Shown: positions 54,700-62,765, counted from the first letter of the stretch. The stretch is 64,000 nucleotides of DNA from Clostridia bacterium (GCA_018432615.1 JAHDSQ010000017.1:123014-187013), one strand, 5' to 3'. The notes: generated by a model not told the origin, from the sequence alone. Made by a program: numbers and translations.

Positions 54700-55713
54700 C
54701 TAATTTTTTAGTGTGTACGGAACATGTAAAAGAGAGCAGGAGGTGCTTAATACAATGTTTTGGCAGTAGTCGCCTAATTCATTAAGCAAATTAACAGTAG
54801 CGGAATAATTGTTCCGCCAAACGTTCTTTCCGTTAACAACACCTGCAAAAAGGGTTTTATTCTCCGGAAAACCAAATTTCTCTATCAGCTCCTTGGTCTT
54901 TTTGCCCTCGACAAAATCAAGTCCGATGCCGTCAAATGGCAGGGCAACAAGTTCACGATAGCAATCTCTTATATCACCGAAATATGTCTGCAAAAGCACT
55001 TTTGTGTTGCCCTTAGCCGAAAGAATACCACTATAGATTTCAGTAAAGATGGTTATGTCTTCTCCGGATAAATCCATCACAAGTGAAGGCTCGTCAAACT
55101 GAACCCAGCGGGTTCCCATTTCGTTAAACTTATTGAGAATGTCTGCATAGGCCCGAATGATATCCGAAGCAACCTCCTTTACTGTTTTTTTTCCTGCAAA
55201 CTTTGCCAGTTTTAAAAATGTAAAGGCTCCAATGATAGCAGGCTTAGTCTCTATTCCAATATTTTTTGCTTCTATGAATTCATCAAAGGGCTTGGTACCG
55301 ACAAGAGAAATTTCGGTTTCATCCTCAATTTCGGGCACCAGATAGTGATAATTTGTGTTAAACCATTTTTTCATGGCCAGGGCTTTTACATCACCTTTTT
55401 TACCCTGATAACCCCTAGCCATAGCAAAATACTCATCAAGGACAGCAAGTTTTAGCTGCTCGTAGCGAGTAGGAACAACATTCAGCAAAACGGCAGTATC
55501 CAGCAGATTATCATAAAATGAAAAGTCGTTTGAAGGGATAAAGTCAATTCCGTTTGCACTTTGAGTTCTCCAATGGGTTTCCTTAAGATGAGAGGCAATC
55601 CCTTGAAGTTCCTCTTTATTTAATACACCTTGAAAATATTTTTCTGTAGAAACTTTTAATTCTCTTAAAGCTCCCACTCTGGGGTAGCCGATGACAGACG
55701 CTTTCATGGACAT
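54700..55713 (-). CDS. metE: MetE N-terminal part (before the amber codon)
   Basis: 337 residues covering the N-terminal barrel that binds the polyglutamate folate tail and part of the linker. It opens with SVIGYPRVGALRELK-type sequence and contains RWVQFDEPSLVMDL and the VLSTSCSLLHVPYT end. AAGGTGG precedes the ATG. On its own it lacks the zinc site and cannot be an active synthase. Confidence 0.75.
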   Translation of the reverse strand: MSMKASVIGYPRVGALRELKVSTEKYFQGVLNKEELQGIASHLKETHWRTQSANGIDFIPSNDFSFYDNLLDTAVLLNVVPTRYEQLKLAVLDEYFAMARGYQGKKGDVKALAMKKWFNTNYHYLVPEIEDETEISLVGTKPFDEFIEAKNIGIETKPAIIGAFTFLKLAKFAGKKTVKEVASDIIRAYADILNKFNEMGTRWVQFDEPSLVMDLSGEDITIFTEIYSGILSAKGNTKVLLQTYFGDIRDCYRELVALPFDGIGLDFVEGKKTKELIEKFGFPENKTLFAGVVNGKNVWRNNYSATVNLLNELGDYCQNIVLSTSCSLLHVPYTLKN

Positions 55714-55794
55714 CCACCTTTTTATTTCATTATTTGTATGGATTTTACCATGGCAGCTGCGTCATAGGGTAATACATGTTATTTATGCTTTGGC

Positions 55795-55809
55795 ATAGAG
55801 AATAACTAT
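55795..55809. promoter_or_regulatory. ATAG-N7-CTAT box upstream of metE
   Basis: ATAG at 55795-55798 and CTAT at 55806-55809 have the same 7-nt spacer as the box at the LysR gene leader. It is 82 nt upstream of the metE start, the usual place for LysR-type activation. The arrangement resembles the MET box (TATAGTT-N3-AACTATA) described for MtaR/MetR of streptococci. Confidence 0.6.
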
Positions 55810-55840
55810 ACTCGATGCTTTTGTTTGATCCGGATGAAAT

Positions 55841-55888
55841 CAGAGGGACGGTTCTTGTGGTTTTAAAACCATAAGAACCGTCCCTCTG
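55841..55888. repeat. REP-like palindromic repeat, double inverted copy 4
   Basis: Bases 55841-55864 are the reverse complement of 55865-55888 with one mismatch, forming a 48-bp near-perfect palindrome of two inverted AGAACCGTCCCTCTG units. It lies between metE and hepT, where it can fold into a long hairpin on either strand. Confidence 0.85.
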
Positions 55889-55938
55889 TTATCGTTCAAA
55901 GTTTTTTAGCTGAAAAAACAAATAACGAAGAGGCTGAC

Positions 55939-56364
55939 TTATACACAACCAAGATATTCTGAGATCTCTTCAAAATACCTCTTATAGTATTTAATAATAT
56001 TTTCAATCGAGTTAAAAACGATATTATCATCAATTCTATTGTATTCATGCACAAGAATATTTCTTAATCCTGTTGATGGCGCTATTTGAAGAGCAAAATC
56101 CATCTCAATTATATTATTTTCGGCAAGATCGATGAAAGAGTTGAAATAATCCTTCGCGGGGCCTTTGTCTATCTTCTTTAATAGCATGTTATTAATATCT
56201 GTGGCACTTTCTACAATCAGCTGAATTTCTCTTTCTATTGTTCTCTTAATCAGAATGTCTTTTTTGTAGTTATCAATAGTAATTTTTTCAACAACCTGCC
56301 TAAGTTCTTGATAGTATCCGAGCATTACTTCCAGTTTTGCGCATATTACAGCCTTATCCGGCAT
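55939..56364 (-). CDS. hepT: HepT-type HEPN toxin of a type VII toxin-antitoxin system
   Basis: A 141-residue all-helical HEPN protein. The catalytic motif R-x4-H-x-Y is present as RNILVHEY near residues 110-117. In characterised HepT/MntA pairs HepT is an RNase and MntA adds AMP groups to the tyrosine of that motif to silence it. The gene starts 11 nt before the mntA stop, and a near-perfect Shine-Dalgarno GGAGGTGATC (54 codons' worth of mntA sequence after its acidic core) lies seven bases upstream of the ATG, so HepT should be translated well. Confidence 0.9.
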   Translation of the reverse strand: MPDKAVICAKLEVMLGYYQELRQVVEKITIDNYKKDILIKRTIEREIQLIVESATDINNMLLKKIDKGPAKDYFNSFIDLAENNIIEMDFALQIAPSTGLRNILVHEYNRIDDNIVFNSIENIIKYYKRYFEEISEYLGCV

Positions 56365-56770
56365 CGTGGATCACCTCCATTATTTTTTTGCCGATATTTT
56401 TTGTTCGTTCATCTATCAGAGGTTTCAATTCATAATACCTTTTTATATAAAATAAGCTGTATTTATCAAATAGACCGGATTCTTTTTCGTATAAAACTTT
56501 ACCTTCTTTGGCTATTTCATATCTTAAAAGAGGTTCCGCAGTTCTGAGATCGACCAAATCTATTTCACTTTTTCGATGATATAAAATCAAATCTTCAAGA
56601 AGGCTAACTTTTTTTTCGTTATCTATTGTTTTTGAAGATAAAAAAGCTATATCAATATCACTGTCGGAAGTATAGTATTTCGTCTGATAGCTCCCGAAAT
56701 AAACCAAAAAATCAATTGTGTATTTATGCGCAATTTCACTTATGCTTCTTTTGATTAATTTATCTTTCAT
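56354..56770 (-). CDS. mntA: MntA-type nucleotidyltransferase antitoxin
   Basis: A 138-residue minimal nucleotidyltransferase. The GS-x10-DxD signature occurs as FGSYQTKYYTSDSDIDIAF near residues 25-43, with a third acidic residue in EIDLVDL near 70. It carries the antitoxin role by AMPylating HepT. Overlap with hepT (11 nt) marks an operon; antitoxin-first order is normal. A promoter with an operator-like repeat lies just upstream at 56819-56857. Confidence 0.9.
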   Translation of the reverse strand: MKDKLIKRSISEIAHKYTIDFLVYFGSYQTKYYTSDSDIDIAFLSSKTIDNEKKVSLLEDLILYHRKSEIDLVDLRTAEPLLRYEIAKEGKVLYEKESGLFDKYSLFYIKRYYELKPLIDERTKNIGKKIMEVIHDAG

Positions 56771-56818
56771 TACCCTTCCCCGTTTCCATATTCCGGTTTT
56801 ACTGGTTTATGCAGTACT

Positions 56819-56857
56819 ATGGTATAAGTATTTTACCATTTATATCAAATTTGTTAA
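56819..56857 (-). promoter_or_regulatory. Promoter of mntA-hepT with ATGGTA-N9-TACCAT palindrome
   Basis: On the minus strand TTAACA (56857-56852) and TAAAAT (56835-56830) are 16 bp apart. An inverted repeat ATGGTA at 56819-56824 with TACCAT at 56834-56839 overlaps the -10 box, as expected for an autorepression site. Confidence 0.5.
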
Positions 56858-56875
56858 AGTGATGGCCGGACGAAA

Positions 56876-57589
56876 TCAGGCCAATGCAGATGTAACAACT
56901 TTAGACAGCCTTTCAATACTAGAATCCGGACATTCATCATAATCACTTAGCGGGAAATGAATGCCCATAGCATTATACTTGCTAATACATGCTTTTTTAA
57001 AGGGTAGCAACTGCAGTTTCTGCAGATTGGGAAATTGTGCGGCTATTGAGGAGATTGTCAAAATATTTTCCTTGCTGTCGGTCAATTTGGGGACGACAAC
57101 ATGTCTAATCCACAGGGGGATACCCAAAGCCTCTGTCAATTTCAAAAAGGAGATTACAGTGTTCATGTTTCCCTGGCAGTAATGCAGATAATCGGCTTCA
57201 TTGGAAAATTTCAAATCACACATTACTAAATCTGTTAAAAGCAGTACTTCTCTTGCCCCGTCCAAATCTCCCACCCCGGCGGTATCAAGACATGTGTGGA
57301 TACCCTCTTCATGCAGTCGCCTAAATAATTCCGCTATGAACGCCCACTGTAATAAAGGTTCTCCACCGGAAACTGTTACACCACCGTTTACGGCAAAATA
57401 AGGTTTATACCGCAAGATTTTTGTCAATAGTTCATCAACGCTGTATTCTTCACCGGAAGTCACGGCCCAGGTATCCGGGTTGTGGCAATAGGCGCAGCGT
57501 AATGTACATCCCTGCATAAATATAACATAGCGTATCCCCGGTCCATCAACAGCACCCAAGCTTTGAAGTGAATGGATTCGCCCTTTCAT
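56876..57589 (-). CDS. pflA: Pyruvate formate-lyase activating enzyme
   Basis: A 237-residue radical SAM enzyme that makes the glycyl radical on PflB. The CxxxCxxC cluster is CTLRCAYC near 29-36, followed by the GGVTVSGGEPLLQ SAM loop and a conserved WIRHVVVP segment. The ATG overlaps the pflB TGA by one base, so the two are translationally coupled. Confidence 0.95.
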   Translation of the reverse strand: MKGRIHSLQSLGAVDGPGIRYVIFMQGCTLRCAYCHNPDTWAVTSGEEYSVDELLTKILRYKPYFAVNGGVTVSGGEPLLQWAFIAELFRRLHEEGIHTCLDTAGVGDLDGAREVLLLTDLVMCDLKFSNEADYLHYCQGNMNTVISFLKLTEALGIPLWIRHVVVPKLTDSKENILTISSIAAQFPNLQKLQLLPFKKACISKYNAMGIHFPLSDYDECPDSSIERLSKVVTSALA

Positions 57590-59820
57590 CACAGGGCCTC
57601 ATGAAAAGTCCTGGATATAACCTCCAGTTGTTGCTTTTTGGAGAGTCGGTGGAAATTAACAGCATAACCAGAAACACGAATAGTTAAATTAGGATATTTA
57701 TCCGGATTATTATATGCATCCATCAGGGTTTCTTTGTTGAGTACATTGACATTGATGTGATGAGCTTTTTGCATAAAGTAACCATCGAGAATAGCTGTTA
57801 AGTTAGCGTATTGTTCTTCTTTATTGTGCCCCAGTGCTTGAGGGACAATAGTAAATGTATTCGAAATGCCATCTTTGCAAAGGTTGTAAGGCAGCTTAGC
57901 TACTGAGTTCAGAGAGGCCAGTGCGCCGTTTTTCTCGCGGTTGTGCATGGGGTTCGCACCGGGAGCAAAAGGTTCACCGGCTTTTCTTCCGTCAGGGGTT
58001 GTACCAGTCATTCGGCCATATACCACATTAGAGGTAATTGTTAGGATTGATAACGTATGTTCGGCATTTTTATACGTGGGAGTCTTTTTCAACTCCTCAA
58101 AGAATAGACTGATCTGCTCTTTGGCAATGGCATCGACGCGGTCGTCATCATTGCCAAAAGCGGGATATTCGCCGGATATTTCAAAATCTCTTATTAAGCC
58201 GGTTTCATCCCGGATACACTTCACTTTCGCGTATTTTATCGCCGATAGTGAATCGGCAAGTACGGACATTCCCGCTATACCGAAGGCCATAAAGCGGTGT
58301 ACCGTAGTATCGTGCAAAGCCATCTGTGTTTTTTCATAGGCATATTTATCATGCATATAATGGATGATATTCATGGCGTTAACATATGTTTTGGCCAGCC
58401 ATTCGCGGTAGATGTTTATCAATGGCAAAACTCTATCGTATTCCAAGTATTCGCCTTCATAAGGAGCGTGCAGGGGGGCGACCTGCTGCCCGCTTATTTC
58501 ATCACGCCCTCCGTTAAGGCTCATCAGCAACAGCTTGGCAAGATTCGCTCTTGCACCAAAAAACTGCATATCTTTGCCGATCTTCATTGCGGATACACAG
58601 CAAGCGATGGCATAGTCATCGCCAAATTCAGGCCGCATCAGGTCGTCATTTTCATATTGTATGGCGGCTGTATCACAGGATACTTTGGCGATATAACGCT
58701 TGAAGCTTTGCGGCAGTCGGTTTGACCATAGTATTGTAAGATTTGGTTCTGCCGACGGGCCTAAATTATAGAGTGTGTGTAGGATGCGGAAGGAGCTTTT
58801 GGTTACGAGGGTCCTGCCGTCTTCAGCCATACCGCCGATTGCTTCGGTAATCCACATAGGGTCGCCGGCAAAAAGCTCGTTGTAACCTGGTGTGCGCAGT
58901 TGTCTGGCCATACGCAGTTTCATGACAAAGTCGTCAAAAATCTCCTGAGCTTGCTGCTCAGTGATTACTCCGGTTTTGAGATCCCTTTCAAAATAAATGT
59001 CAAGGAAAGTACTTACGCGTCCTAAACTCATAGCGGCGCCATTTTGTTCTTTGATCGCGGCCAGGTAGGCAAAATACAGCCATTGCACCGCTTCTCTGGC
59101 TGTTGAGGCCGGCTTAGAAATGTCATAGCCATACATGAAGGCCATATCTTTTAGGTATCCTAAAAATGTGATTTGCTGATATAACTCTTCGAGCAAACGT
59201 ATATTGTCAGCATCCATATTCCGATCGCCGACAAGGGTTTTATCCTTTTCCTTTTCGGCGATCAGTTTATCGACACCATAGAGTGCCACTCTGCGGTAAT
59301 CGCCGATAATTCTTCCCCGGCCATAAGCGTCAGGCAGGCCGGTAATAATCCCACTGTGCCGGGCGGCTTTTATTTGATCATTATATACACGGAAAACGCC
59401 TTCATTGTGAGTTGTTCTGTAGCGGAATTCATTTTCAATCTTATCGGAGAGCTTGTAGCCATATGCTTCACATGCTTTACGGGTCATGTTTACTCCACCG
59501 AAGGGATTTACTCCTCTTTTTAAAGGACGATCGGTTTGGAGACCGACTATGATTTCGATTTCTTTGTTTAAATACCCAGGATTATAATTCTTTAACGAAC
59601 TGACTGTCTGAGTATCAATATCAAGAACACCGCCGAATTCCTTTTCTAATTCCAATAAATGATTCAGCTTTTTAAGCAGCATTTTAGTGCGCTCTGTCGG
59701 CGTCGAGAGAAATTCTTCATTGCCCTCGTATGGAGTATAGTTTGTTAGGATAAAATTCCGGACATCAATTTCTTCTTGCCAGTTCCCGCTGTTGAAATTT
59801 TCCCATGCTTGGTTGTTCAT
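57589..59820 (-). CDS. pflB: Formate C-acetyltransferase (pyruvate formate-lyase)
   Basis: A 743-residue glycyl-radical enzyme converting pyruvate and CoA into acetyl-CoA and formate; it is killed by oxygen. The catalytic cysteine pair is in [12 protein letters not shown] near 410, and the radical glycine is in [12 protein letters not shown] near the C-terminus. GGGAGGTGTG precedes ATG 59820; the longer frame to 59883 runs into the riboswitch terminator and is rejected. Transcription is controlled by the ZTP riboswitch and a consensus promoter just upstream. Formate supplied here feeds formyl-THF, the co-substrate whose shortage raises ZMP/ZTP. Confidence 0.96.
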   Translation of the reverse strand: MNNQAWENFNSGNWQEEIDVRNFILTNYTPYEGNEEFLSTPTERTKMLLKKLNHLLELEKEFGGVLDIDTQTVSSLKNYNPGYLNKEIEIIVGLQTDRPLKRGVNPFGGVNMTRKACEAYGYKLSDKIENEFRYRTTHNEGVFRVYNDQIKAARHSGIITGLPDAYGRGRIIGDYRRVALYGVDKLIAEKEKDKTLVGDRNMDADNIRLLEELYQQITFLGYLKDMAFMYGYDISKPASTAREAVQWLYFAYLAAIKEQNGAAMSLGRVSTFLDIYFERDLKTGVITEQQAQEIFDDFVMKLRMARQLRTPGYNELFAGDPMWITEAIGGMAEDGRTLVTKSSFRILHTLYNLGPSAEPNLTILWSNRLPQSFKRYIAKVSCDTAAIQYENDDLMRPEFGDDYAIACCVSAMKIGKDMQFFGARANLAKLLLMSLNGGRDEISGQQVAPLHAPYEGEYLEYDRVLPLINIYREWLAKTYVNAMNIIHYMHDKYAYEKTQMALHDTTVHRFMAFGIAGMSVLADSLSAIKYAKVKCIRDETGLIRDFEISGEYPAFGNDDDRVDAIAKEQISLFFEELKKTPTYKNAEHTLSILTITSNVVYGRMTGTTPDGRKAGEPFAPGANPMHNREKNGALASLNSVAKLPYNLCKDGISNTFTIVPQALGHNKEEQYANLTAILDGYFMQKAHHINVNVLNKETLMDAYNNPDKYPNLTIRVSGYAVNFHRLSKKQQLEVISRTFHEAL

Positions 59821-59861
59821 AAACACACCTCCCATTTTTTCGGATAACTGGTTGCTCTTTA

Positions 59862-59898
59862 AATAAAACAAAAAGAGCAACATCCAATGAAATGTTGC
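59862..59898 (-). terminator. Terminator of the ZTP riboswitch
   Basis: On the minus strand GCAACAT (59898-59892) pairs with ATGTTGC (59883-59877), followed by TCTTTTTGTTTTA. Its first bases overlap the last bases of the aptamer, so ligand binding and terminator formation compete. Confidence 0.88.
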
Positions 59899-59966
59899 CC
59901 AGACGGTCGGCTAATCCTCGGCTTCTATTCCCCTGTGGTTTTGCCCACATTTAACCGTCAGTAATA
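59897..59966 (-). ncRNA. ZTP/ZMP riboswitch (pfl motif) upstream of pflB
   Basis: Read on the minus strand, ACTGACGG pairs through GACGG with CCGTC near the 3' end. The inner GTGG/CCAC hairpin is followed by the invariant CAGGGGAAT, and CCGTCTGGGC closes the aptamer. These are the conserved elements of the pfl RNA motif, whose ligands are ZMP and ZTP, signals of 10-formyl-THF shortage. Known members switch genes on upon ligand binding by blocking a terminator, which fits the overlapping hairpin. Confidence 0.88.
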
Positions 59967-59990
59967 AAAGCCTGTATAGTATTTAAAGAA

Positions 59991-60019
59991 ATTATAAGCT
60001 AGCTTATGGATTATGTCAA
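59991..60019 (-). promoter_or_regulatory. Consensus promoter of pflBA with a 14-bp palindrome in its spacer
   Basis: On the minus strand TTGACA (60019-60014) and TATAAT (59996-59991) are exactly 17 bp apart, a full consensus sigma-A promoter. The perfect palindrome ATAAGCTAGCTTAT at 59994-60007 overlaps the spacer and -10 box, a position typical of a repressor site. Confidence 0.75.
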
Positions 60020-60050
60020 GAAAAACGGCACACACCAAATGGAACAACTC

Positions 60051-60109
60051 TTGACATAAGCAGATCCCTTAAGTATACTAAGATTAGCTAGAACAAAATA
60101 TTAGCTAAT
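60051..60109 (+). promoter_or_regulatory. Promoter of the Phd-Uma2 gene with two operator-like repeats
   Basis: TTGACA at 60051-60056 and TATACT at 60074-60079 are 17 bp apart. Downstream, ATTAGCTA at 60083-60090 and the palindrome ATTAGCTAAT at 60100-60109 lie 17 bp centre to centre, over and after the start of transcription. The core AGCTA is also in the pfl promoter palindrome. Together with the riboswitch these sites account for the 305-bp gap 59821-60125. Confidence 0.6.
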
Positions 60110-60125
60110 ATGGAGGTGTAATCTT

Positions 60126-60845
60126 ATGGAAATACCATCAACAGAAGCCCAAAACAATTTTGGTCAATACTTGAAACTGGCACAGTTTGAAGACATAATA
60201 GTGACAAAGAACGGGAAAAGGGCCGTGGTCATCAAAAAATATCAAGATACAATTAAAAACTGTTTCAATGTGGCAGAAGAGGCCGAAAACTATGACTGGA
60301 AGAATGAGAGAATATCCTATCAGGATTTTCTGAAGCTTTCTGAGGAGAGTGAGAATCGCTATGAGTATATCGATGGGGAAGTATACCTGCTGGCCTCCCC
60401 GTCATATGACCATCAAAACATCATTGTAGAAATGCTTAACATGTTTTACAACTGGTTTAAAGGGAAGAAATGCAGGCCGCTGACCGCACCCTTTGATGTG
60501 ACGCTGACTAAAAATAACGAGAAAAATGTTGTACAACCGGATATCATTGTGATTTGCGATACCGAGAATATCAATGAAAAAGGCCGATACACAGGAACTC
60601 CCACCTTAGTGGTCGAGGTCTTGTCCGAGTCGACACAGAAAAAGGACATGTTGAAAAAGCTGAATCTCTATTTATACAGCGGAATCGAAGAATACTGGAT
60701 TGTTAACCCTTGGCGTCAAGAGGTGTATACGTACTGCTTTTTTGAGCAGGACATCAAAGAGCACCGTGTTCATAAAATAGCAGATACCGTGGAGTCTATG
60801 GTCTTTGAAGGTTTGGGGATTCCATTGGAACAAATATTTTCGTAA
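60126..60845 (+). CDS. Fusion of a Phd/YefM antitoxin-like domain with a Uma2 (DUF820) nuclease-like domain
   Basis: A 239-residue protein. Residues 1-40 read like a Phd/YefM DNA-binding antitoxin start (IPSTEAQNNFGQYLKLAQ and IIVTKNGKRAVVI). After a short linker, residues 60-235 form a Uma2 family PD-(D/E)xK-like domain with RYEYIDGEVYLLASPS, the acidic VVQPDIIVICD and the TLVVEVLSEST E-x-V strand. Uma2 proteins are common in cyanobacteria and some Clostridia; their target is not established. The N-terminal domain would supply DNA binding and autoregulation. GGAGGTG precedes the ATG. It is divergent from pflBA. Confidence 0.82.
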   Translation: MEIPSTEAQNNFGQYLKLAQFEDIIVTKNGKRAVVIKKYQDTIKNCFNVAEEAENYDWKNERISYQDFLKLSEESENRYEYIDGEVYLLASPSYDHQNIIVEMLNMFYNWFKGKKCRPLTAPFDVTLTKNNEKNVVQPDIIVICDTENINEKGRYTGTPTLVVEVLSESTQKKDMLKKLNLYLYSGIEEYWIVNPWRQEVYTYCFFEQDIKEHRVHKIADTVESMVFEGLGIPLEQIFS

Positions 60846-60892
60846 TCCTTTGCTTTACGAAAGCTAATTATATTTGTCTCCTTTTGGTTGTC

Positions 60893-60928
60893 AAAATACC
60901 TGAGGTGATTTTTATCCCAGGTATTTTT
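60893..60928. terminator. Bidirectional terminator between convergent genes
   Basis: AAAATACCTG at 60893-60902 pairs with CAGGTATTTT at 60918-60927. A T-run follows on the plus strand and the complementary A-run serves the opposing gene. Confidence 0.8.
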
Positions 60929-60975
60929 GTTTGCATAAGTCAAAGGAGAGTCTATTATTAGTATTATTATAAAAA

Positions 60976-62202
60976 CTAATACCAATTGCTATTGCGGTAT
61001 TTTTGGTCTGTTGTAATACATATCCAAATAGTTTCTTGACCTTTGCTATTGCCACCTACGATTACCCGCCAGTAGCTACATGTATTTGTATAAGTGGCGG
61101 AATCTGAATAATTAAATCTTTCTTCTGGTTCTTTGTCACCAGGCAAAGAAAGTCCAAAATAGCTTAGTATTCTGCTTGAATCTTTTGGGGACTTCCAAGA
61201 AGGGTAATCTACTGTTGCAGGTAAAGATATTTCTATTCGTCTAGAAACTCCGTCAATGTAATCAATGATTATTGTTTTACCACTTACCCATATAGGTTCT
61301 TCGTCATCTTCAAAAGAATATTTTCCTTGATATGCCTCTACCACTTGGCCGCTATCTCTTAATCTCACACCTTTAGTAAAAGGGCCGTACCAAGAAGGCC
61401 CGCCCAACAACTGTTCTACTTGTTCCTTAGTTTTATTGAGCAACAGATTTATTTGGGGTAATTGGATTGGTTTCTGTTTTTTTTCCATTTCAGTGCAAAG
61501 TGGTATTGTAATCTGAGTTGTACCAGCTAATGTTTCTGTTTCACTTACATGGTAGGTTGGTGATTCGCCACATAACAGGAGGCTAAAGTCGTGGAAATAA
61601 GCATGAGCATGAAGGAAATCATCTTGTGTGCCTTCGAAGGCAATGTTAAAGGCGTGATCAACTTCTTGTATGAATTTAGAAATAACGGCATTGGTCTCTA
61701 ATTCTTGTATTAAGGGTCTGCCTTTTTCACACCATTTTTGTTTCAGGAGTTGCAGAGCATCTTCTATTAGCAATGGACTAGGTTGGCAGTTAATCTCGAA
61801 ATTGTCAGAAATATCCTTGAGCCAGTGGTTACCGACAATTTCGGGTGTGGTTTCTGGATACAAGTAGTAATCCAGAATTTGATCAGCTGCGATTATTGGT
61901 CCGGATATAACTTCAATATCTTTTTTTATCGGCAGCAGCCAATTGTCCTGTGCTTCTTGCGATATCGTATTATGATTTTTCAAATCGATATTATATTTCT
62001 TTGCAAGTTCTTCCCAAATGATTGTTTGTAAAGAATGACATACATACTCCTCTGAATATTTAAGTTCCCCATTGCAATCCGAATTCGTTAATGGTGGTCT
62101 TTCTTTACTGTCAGTAGTACACCCGTAAAAAAACAAGATAGAAAGTAATGAAATGAAAAGTATCGCTTTAAAAACAAAGCGTCTTAAACCGTTTTTAACC
62201 AT
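60976..62202 (-). CDS. Predicted lipoprotein of unknown function
   Basis: A 408-residue exported protein. A basic start and hydrophobic segment lead to LFFYGCTTD, a lipobox with the lipid cysteine near residue 28. The mature part is mixed alpha/beta; residues near 250-370 (LLNKTKEQVEQLLGGPSWYG) recall small lipoprotein/SmpA-like folds that begin with NLLLNKTKEQV, but the resemblance is weak. I do not recognise the whole protein. GGAGATGATTAA precedes the ATG. It shares a terminator with the converging Uma2 gene. Confidence 0.7.
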   Translation of the reverse strand: MVKNGLRRFVFKAILFISLLSILFFYGCTTDSKERPPLTNSDCNGELKYSEEYVCHSLQTIIWEELAKKYNIDLKNHNTISQEAQDNWLLPIKKDIEVISGPIIAADQILDYYLYPETTPEIVGNHWLKDISDNFEINCQPSPLLIEDALQLLKQKWCEKGRPLIQELETNAVISKFIQEVDHAFNIAFEGTQDDFLHAHAYFHDFSLLLCGESPTYHVSETETLAGTTQITIPLCTEMEKKQKPIQLPQINLLLNKTKEQVEQLLGGPSWYGPFTKGVRLRDSGQVVEAYQGKYSFEDDEEPIWVSGKTIIIDYIDGVSRRIEISLPATVDYPSWKSPKDSSRILSYFGLSLPGDKEPEERFNYSDSATYTNTCSYWRVIVGGNSKGQETIWICITTDQKYRNSNWY

Positions 62203-62640
62203 TTAATCATCTCCAGTCGTTATTATTGTGAACTGATTTATTTAAAAGGTCATTCTAAATAGTATTGCTATAGGTTCCGATGTTCCCGGGACAATCCTAT
62301 AAATAACAGAAAATACATACTAAATCAATAAAACCAAATGAATAAAAAATTATCATACTAAACGAAGATTGTTAATGCGGACAAACACCCTTTATAGTCG
62401 TAATTCTGCTATTTATTTGTGCAGTTTTAAGTTGCCGAAATATGTAATCTAAGCTTACTGTAAACGCTTCTAGATGGTGATGTCTTTATATAGAGACTCT
62501 ATACGTATAATAAAAGAATACCATTAGATGTCAATACAAGGCATTATCTACATATGTAAGTTTATATCCTAAATATGTAAAAATTTCAACAGGGGGGGGT
62601 TGTATAAATCAGCCTCTTTTTCTTTTTATATAGTGGACGG
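62203..62640. other. Gene-free AT-rich stretch
   Basis: Between the lipoprotein gene and the structured leader I see no gene with a ribosome binding site, RNA gene or repeat family, apart from the palindrome at 62489-62503. The lipoprotein promoter should be here, but no convincing box pair was found. Confidence 0.5.
62489..62511 (+). promoter_or_regulatory. TATAAT box preceded by a 15-bp palindrome
   Basis: TATAGAG-A-CTCTATA at 62489-62503 is a perfect palindrome, directly followed by TATAAT at 62506-62511. No good -35 is present, as expected for an activator-dependent promoter. It may drive the 62908 gene about 400 nt downstream through the structured leader. Confidence 0.4.
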
Positions 62641-62765
62641 TTAATTATTTAAGTCTGAGAGGAGGAGTAATATGATACCGCACACTTAACATTTTATATT
62701 CGGAAAGGGAGACGTAAATAGCAGGTGATTTGATTCGCAAAAAAGTTCTCAACAGAAATGGGAAT

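Larger units (their letters stand above)
53422..55713 (-). pseudogene. metE: Full metE locus split by one in-frame amber codon
   Basis: Cobalamin-independent methionine synthase would be 763 residues here, the normal size, in one uninterrupted frame from 55713 to 53422 except for a single TAG at 54700-54702. The codons after the stop continue as MetE ([18 protein letters not shown]), so there is no frameshift or deletion. The stop replaces the residue that in B. subtilis-type MetE I recall as glutamate after HVPVTIKN; GAG to TAG is one base change. The gene is either a young pseudogene or is read through. It is listed as pseudogene because TAG is an ordinary stop elsewhere in the window. Confidence 0.8.

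Noticed and set aside
54700..54702. Pyrrolysine insertion as the explanation for the metE amber codon
   Set aside because: MetE is not a known pyrrolysine protein, the position seems to be an ordinary glutamate in relatives, and TAG ends many genes here. It is kept only as a remote option.
62634..62650. GGACGGTTAATTA as a further REP copy
   Set aside because: Only the seven-base GGACGGTT matches and the flanking inverted ends are missing.
62640..62760. Possible cyclic-di-GMP riboswitch before the SH3-like gene
   Set aside because: The GEMM core (conserved GCAAACC-type loop and receptor) is not present.
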